From Lacunisphaera limnophila (GTDB taxonomy: Bacteria; Verrucomicrobiota; Verrucomicrobiia; Opitutales; Opitutaceae), in the NCBI RefSeq assembly GCF_001746835.1, contig NZ_CP016094.1:1364001-1428000 (forward strand): a stretch of 64,000 nt of DNA, written 5' to 3'. The translations under genes and the position numbers were made by a program. Below the pieces are notes generated by a model that worked only from the letters and a program-made list of their open reading frames with translations, was not told the origin of the DNA and did no database searches. Shown here one piece after another: positions 60,302 through 64,000 of this stretch. How positions within the stretch are numbered: position 1 is the stretch's first letter; the number at the start of each line of letters is the position of its first letter.

Positions 60302-60333
60302 AAATAAAAACGCCCGCCGAATTGGGCGGGCGT
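60302..60333 (-). terminator. Rho-independent terminator of the rpmH-yidC unit
   Basis: Minus strand: stem CGCCCGCC/GGCGGGCG (60332-60325 with 60318-60311), loop AATTC-like, then TTTTTATTT. It lies 34 bp after the yidC stop. Confidence 0.9.
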
Positions 60334-60366
60334 CGCGGAGAGCGGAAGAGGGCAAACGCCCCTGCC

Positions 60367-62169
60367 TTACTTTTTCTTCTTCGGCGTGACGTTCTTCAGG
60401 CCGCTGGCCCCGGGCTTGGTGACGCCGCCGTTGTTGATCGGCAGGTCGGGCTCGGGCATGCGGTTGATGATCATCTGCTGGCCGATGGTGAAGAGGCCGT
60501 TGATGGTCGAGTAGAGGGCGATGCCGGCCGCGAAGGTGTAGCAGAAGAGCGTGAACATCCAGGGCATGATCTTGAACATCATCTGCTGGGCGGGATCCAC
60601 GCTCGGCGTGGGCGTGAGCTTCATCTGGAAGATCATGGTGGCGCCCATGAGGATCGGCATGATGTTGATCGGGAGGCCGAGGACCCGCGCGACGGTGTCG
60701 GGCGAGGAGAGGTCATGCACCCAGAGGAACTCGGCGAAGCGCAGTTCCGAGGTGCTTTGGAGCATGGCAAAGATGCCGACAAAGAACGGGATCGTGATGA
60801 GGATCGGGATGCAGCCGCCGACGGGGTTGACCTTGTTCTCCTTGAAGATCTTGAGGGTCTCGGCCTGCATCTTCTGGGGGTTGTCCTTGAATTTCTCGCG
60901 GAGGGCGGCCATGTGCGGCTGGAGCTTGGCCATGCGCTTGGCGGACTTGGAGGCGGCCAGGGTGAGGGGAAGGAAAACGATCTTGAGGGCGAGGGTGGTG
61001 ATGACGATGGCCCAGCCCCAGTTCGGCACGATCGAGTGGACCCAGCTCATGATGGTGAAGAGCAGCGGGGCGAAGAAGCCGGAGAGGAAGATCTTGTTGA
61101 AGAAGAAGGCGTCGAACTGCATGACCTTCTCCTCGCCGAGCTTGAAGACGTCGACGTTGCTGAGGCGCTTGTATTCCTTGGGGCCGGCGTAGAAGTTGGC
61201 GCCGAAGGTGGAGGACGCGCCCGCCGCCAGGGGCTTGAGATCGAACTGCGCGTAGCCGGTGACGCCGTAGAGGCGTTTGTCCTCGGCCGGAGCGTTGGGG
61301 TCGAGCTTCACGCGCTCGGTGCGGACGCCGGTGCCGGGTTGGTCGGGCGTGAGGATCATGCAAAAGAACTGGTTCTTCACGGAGGCCCAGGCGATGGAGG
61401 CGGGGCGGTCGAGGAAGGCGGGCGGGGTGCCGTCCTTCATGCCAATCCAGCTGAGGAAGCCGCCACCCTCGAGGTCGCTGCGGGCGACGAAGTGGGCCTC
61501 CTCGCCGTCGTTGTAGGCGGTGTTGAGGTAGAGGCCGTAGTCGTTGGCGTTGAGCGGGACGGCGGTGCCAAGGTTGAAGACCGCCTTCGGGAGCACCTGC
61601 GGCTGCTCGGTGAGGTTGCGGAAGGTGGTCTCGTGGCGGATCTGGTAGTCATCGCGGCCGGGAGCCGGCTCGAGGAGGTAGCGGCGGGTGACCTCGAGGG
61701 TCGCGCTGGTGGCGCGGTAGACGGCCTCGGTGGAGGTCTTGGAAACGAGGGTGTAGGTGGTGAGGCGGTCGGCACCGGGGAAGTCGGTCAGGCTGAGGGC
61801 GGGCGCAGCCTGGGCGGCGTTGAGCGTGTAGAGGCCGGGTTCGCCCTGAACGGCGAGGTGGTTCTTGAGGGCGACGCTGTCGATGGCCCCGCCGTGGTTG
61901 GTGAGCGTCACGATCATGACCTCGTTCGCGAGCGTGACCTTCTCGGCCTCGCCCCGGGCGGGCGCGGAGATGGCGCCGGGGGTGGCGGGGGCGGCGGCGG
62001 AGCCGGCGCTGCCGGTGAAGGTCGAGGCCGGGGTGGCGGACGTCTCGGCCGGGGTGGCCGTGTAAGGCAGGGGCGCGGGCGGCTTCGGGCCGTAGCGCGC
62101 GGTGAAGATCATGCTGGCCACGGCGGCGACGAGGAGCAGCACACCGATGATCGTATTCTTTTTATCCAT
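60367..62169 (-). CDS. yidC: Membrane protein insertase YidC
   Basis: 600 residues; inserts and folds inner-membrane proteins alone or with SecYEG. N-terminal helix (MDKKNTIIGVLLLVAAVAS), a Pro/Ala linker, a large periplasmic P1 domain (about 70-340), then the conserved five-helix core (about 355-580). Features include GWAIVITTLALKIVFLPL, KRMAKLQPHM and NPVGGCIPILITIPFF. The long P1 domain is the Gram-negative form. The Lys-rich tail ends KNVTPKKKK. Confidence 0.97.
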   Translation of the reverse strand: MDKKNTIIGVLLLVAAVASMIFTARYGPKPPAPLPYTATPAETSATPASTFTGSAGSAAAPATPGAISAPARGEAEKVTLANEVMIVTLTNHGGAIDSVALKNHLAVQGEPGLYTLNAAQAAPALSLTDFPGADRLTTYTLVSKTSTEAVYRATSATLEVTRRYLLEPAPGRDDYQIRHETTFRNLTEQPQVLPKAVFNLGTAVPLNANDYGLYLNTAYNDGEEAHFVARSDLEGGGFLSWIGMKDGTPPAFLDRPASIAWASVKNQFFCMILTPDQPGTGVRTERVKLDPNAPAEDKRLYGVTGYAQFDLKPLAAGASSTFGANFYAGPKEYKRLSNVDVFKLGEEKVMQFDAFFFNKIFLSGFFAPLLFTIMSWVHSIVPNWGWAIVITTLALKIVFLPLTLAASKSAKRMAKLQPHMAALREKFKDNPQKMQAETLKIFKENKVNPVGGCIPILITIPFFVGIFAMLQSTSELRFAEFLWVHDLSSPDTVARVLGLPINIMPILMGATMIFQMKLTPTPSVDPAQQMMFKIMPWMFTLFCYTFAAGIALYSTINGLFTIGQQMIINRMPEPDLPINNGGVTKPGASGLKNVTPKKKK

Positions 62170-62212
62170 GAATGAGGAAGTGGAAGTGAAGGGGAGGGTG
62201 AAAGGGGGGGGC

Positions 62213-62557
62213 TTAGGCTTGGCGGCGGACGGCGGTGCAGACGGGGCGGGACCGGGGGGGCACGGGGTCTTCGCCGCCGGGGTGCCAGGGGCCGCACTTG
62301 GCGAGGCGCACGACGGTCAGGCCGAGGCCGGTGAAGAGGCCATGTTCGCGCAGGGCCCCACGGGCGTAGTGCGAGCAGGTGGGGGCAAAGCGGCAACCCA
62401 TCGAGGGGTTGAGCGCGCTGAGGGCGGGCGAGACGGTGTGCTGGTAGACCCAGAGCAGGGCGTCGAGGAGACGGACGGGGACGGCGGCAACCCATGCGAA
62501 CACGGACGGCGCCGGGGTCGGCGCCGCGCCATGGACGGTGGGAGCGGACTCAGGCAT
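62213..62557 (-). CDS. yidD: Membrane protein insertion efficiency factor YidD
   Basis: 114 residues from the ATG at 62557. The core YQHTVSPALSALNPSMGCRFAPTCSHYARGAL is diagnostic, with three conserved Cys including GPWHPGGEDP downstream. An extra N-terminal extension of about 28 residues is present. It overlaps the rnpA end by 8 bases. Confidence 0.95.
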   Translation of the reverse strand: MPESAPTVHGAAPTPAPSVFAWVAAVPVRLLDALLWVYQHTVSPALSALNPSMGCRFAPTCSHYARGALREHGLFTGLGLTVVRLAKCGPWHPGGEDPVPPRSRPVCTAVRRQA

Positions 62558-62918
62558 GGGTCGGGGACGGCGGCGGGAGTTTGCCGCAGGCGTGGATGAA
62601 GCGCTGGGCGGCTTCGGCGAAATCGATGCGCAGGAGGGATCCGCGGGCGGTGAGGACGAGGTCGACCGTGGGCGGCACCAGGTGCTGGTGTTTGCGGTAG
62701 AGCTCGCGGAGGCGGCGTTTGGCGCGGGCGCGCATGACCGCGTTGCCGACGGAGGCCCGGGAGGCGACGACGCCCACGCGGGCAGGGGTGGCGGATTCGC
62801 CGGGGGGACGGACGCGCCACGTGAACTGGAACACCCCGCAGTCGAGGCGGCGGCCCTGTTCACGGACGGCGCGGAAGTCACCATTGCGCCGCAGGCGCTG
62901 CCCGGCGCGGAGACGCAT
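62550..62918 (-). CDS. rnpA: Ribonuclease P protein component
   Basis: 122 residues; the protein cofactor of RNase P in tRNA 5' maturation. MRLRAGQRLRRNGDFRAVREQG and the RNR-like RARAKRRLRELYR signature are present. It follows rpmH by 2 bases. Confidence 0.95.
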   Translation of the reverse strand: MRLRAGQRLRRNGDFRAVREQGRRLDCGVFQFTWRVRPPGESATPARVGVVASRASVGNAVMRARAKRRLRELYRKHQHLVPPTVDLVLTARGSLLRIDFAEAAQRFIHACGKLPPPSPTHA

Positions 62919-62920
62919 GA

Positions 62921-63058
62921 TCAGACGACGGTGAGCCGCTTGCGACCCTTGCGGCGGCGGGCGACGAGGACCTTGCGGCCGCCGCGGGTGGCCTTGCGGG
63001 CGCGATAACCGATCTTGCGGGCGCGTTTCTTACGGTGCGGGCGGAATGTAGGCTTCAT
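62921..63058 (-). CDS. rpmH: 50S ribosomal protein bL34
   Basis: 45 residues: [23 protein letters not shown]..., highly basic and ending RLTVV. Canonical bL34 with the usual order rpmH-rnpA-yidD-yidC. In many bacteria this block lies near dnaA and oriC, but dnaA is not in the window. Confidence 0.97.
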   Translation of the reverse strand: MKPTFRPHRKKRARKIGYRARKATRGGRKVLVARRRKGRKRLTVV

Positions 63059-63080
63059 AGTTTTATGGCAAAAGAGGGTC

Positions 63081-63110
63081 AGGTTCGCCCGGGGGCGGGG
63101 GGGGTGTCAA
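63081..63110 (-). promoter_or_regulatory. Possible rpmH promoter
   Basis: Minus strand TTGACA (63110-63105) is a perfect -35. At 17-18 bp spacing only a weak -10 (GAACCT) is seen, separated by a C-rich tract. Position fits a leader of about 20 bases to rpmH. Confidence 0.4.
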
Positions 63111-63253
63111 GCGAGAGGTTTTGTCCGTAAAAGGGCCCGGCGCAAGCCCCGGGGGGTTACTTTATCGTCCGGGCTTTCCTTTGTGAACAGCCTGCGCACA
63201 AATAGTTTTTGCGTTCAGGCGCGGTCCCGCGACCTTGGGCGCATGGCCGAGCC

Positions 63254-64000
63254 ATGCCCGCAACCGACCCCTTCACCGGACACCCCTCCCACCTCCAAGG
63301 CCCCCGCCTCCCCGGCGCGGAAGGATGGTCCGCTGTTCTGGACGGTCACAGGCAACGACTTCGGGCGCTCGATCAGCTGGGCGAAAAGGCAGCCCAATGC
63401 GGTATCCGAACAGATCCGGACCGTGCTCTCGTCATCGCCGAAGCCGACGAAGTAGGCCTGTTGGAGTTTGCGGAGGAGCGTTGGCGGGACTTGGGCGAGG
63501 CCATCCGGGCGTTCCGGGCCACCCTGCCGCTGGTGCGGTTGGAGGATTTCGGATTCAGTTCGGAGGCGGAGGATCCCTTTGAGGCCAACACCACGCAGTT
63601 GCGGCGGATCGGCGGCGGCGTGGAGGCGCTGGCCTTTGCGGACCCGGGGCTCTCCGTCTACAAGTTCTTCCTGTTTCGCGAGGGTGGGGCCGTCGGGGCG
63701 ACCTTTGCGTTCGCCCGGGGGGAGGGCGAACTGCTGCAGGCGCGGGCGGTGCCCGGGAGTTACCGGCGGTTGTTCGAGAAGCTGCGGCTGACGCACCTTT
63801 TGGGCATGCCGACCGAGATCGCGGGGATCACGCGCGAGGGCATCCTGGTGGTCAAACAGACCCACGGCCGCCTGTTGCCCGAGAAAACCGACATGTCGCA
63901 GCTCGATCCCACGCGACTCATGCCGATTCCCTCGCGTTTTTTGCGCTCCGATCGTGATCACCCGCGGCTGCATTTTCTTGATGGCGAGCCGTGGCTGGTG
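63254..64000 (+). CDS. Uncharacterised protein, 5' part (cut by window edge)
   Basis: 249 residues, open to the right edge, starting at the ATG at 63254 (MPATDPFTGHPSHL). No signal peptide. An N-terminal helical, acidic region (about 40-90) is followed by a possible kinase-like N-lobe pattern: RIGGGVEALAFADPG, VYKFFLF, LLGMPTEIAGITREGILVVKQTHG. This resembles the glycine strand, Lys strand and hinge of polyvalent-protein-type kinases, but the catalytic loop would lie outside. The assignment is weak. It diverges from rpmH. Confidence 0.6.
   Translation, partial: MPATDPFTGHPSHLQGPRLPGAEGWSAVLDGHRQRLRALDQLGEKAAQCGIRTDPDRALVIAEADEVGLLEFAEERWRDLGEAIRAFRATLPLVRLEDFGFSSEAEDPFEANTTQLRRIGGGVEALAFADPGLSVYKFFLFREGGAVGATFAFARGEGELLQARAVPGSYRRLFEKLRLTHLLGMPTEIAGITREGILVVKQTHGRLLPEKTDMSQLDPTRLMPIPSRFLRSDRDHPRLHFLDGEPWLV

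Noticed and set aside
63059-63253. Replication origin near rpmH
   Set aside because: No cluster of TTATCCACA-like DnaA boxes and no dnaA or dnaN gene is visible in the window.

Overview
The window is high-GC bacterial chromosome, very densely coded, with many genes joined by 4-base ATGA/GTGA/TTGA start-stop overlaps. The gene content points to a diderm of the Verrucomicrobia, probably Opitutaceae: a PEP-CTERM sorted protein, DUF4380 and DUF4202 proteins, a GH9 enzyme with an AmpG/PAT-like transporter, secreted TonB-domain proteins, and scattered GTAG/GTGG-headed palindromic repeats. This placement is inferred from gene families; no rRNA or tRNA gene was found to support it.

Layout. 1-4.6 kb: M48 protease (cut by the window edge), SH3 protein, CHASE2 adenylate cyclase, cupin, DUF4202 protein and a glycine-rich lipoprotein. 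4.7-6.4 kb: AspT/YidE-type transporter. 6.5-14 kb: a polysaccharide locus (BamA-like remnant, DUF4380 protein, GH9 enzyme, MFS transporter, polysaccharide deacetylase) and a nucleoside hydrolase. 14-20.3 kb: DUF1643 protein, SWIM/SNF2 helicase, glycyl-tRNA synthetase and a SOUL protein. 20.4-27.7 kb: TonB C-terminal-domain proteins, a YceI protein and a double-domain M16 peptidase.

27.8-35.4 kb is a complete minus-strand histidine operon, hisG-D-C-B-H-A-F-IE. It is preceded by a short leader peptide with five consecutive His codons and a rho-independent terminator, so it is very probably attenuated. 35.6-44.1 kb is a candidate envelope-remodelling system: YceI, an OmpR-type regulator, a histidine kinase, two LTA-synthase/OpgB-type sulfatase-fold membrane enzymes, an outer-membrane barrel and a PAP2 phosphatase. 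Near-identical triple 11-bp direct repeats precede both transcription units, suggesting that the regulator controls its own unit and the enzyme operon.

44.2-48.8 kb: radical SAM protein, TonB-domain protein with a long leader, TPR protein, rhomboid-like protein and PrmB. 48.8-57.4 kb: a ten-gene minus-strand unit (DUF2892, RND adaptor and pump, rhodanese, DUF2892, ArsP-like permease, methyltransferase, rhodanese, DUF3365 heme protein, Cys-rich miniprotein). It diverges from an ArsR-family repressor gene across a palindromic operator, and is a candidate detoxification system for reactive sulfur or metalloid species. 57.5-60.3 kb: methylglyoxal synthase, PEP-CTERM protein and a glycosyltransferase. 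60.3-63.1 kb: the classic yidC-yidD-rnpA-rpmH block. The right edge cuts an uncharacterised plus-strand gene. No CRISPR array, prophage or insertion sequence was seen.
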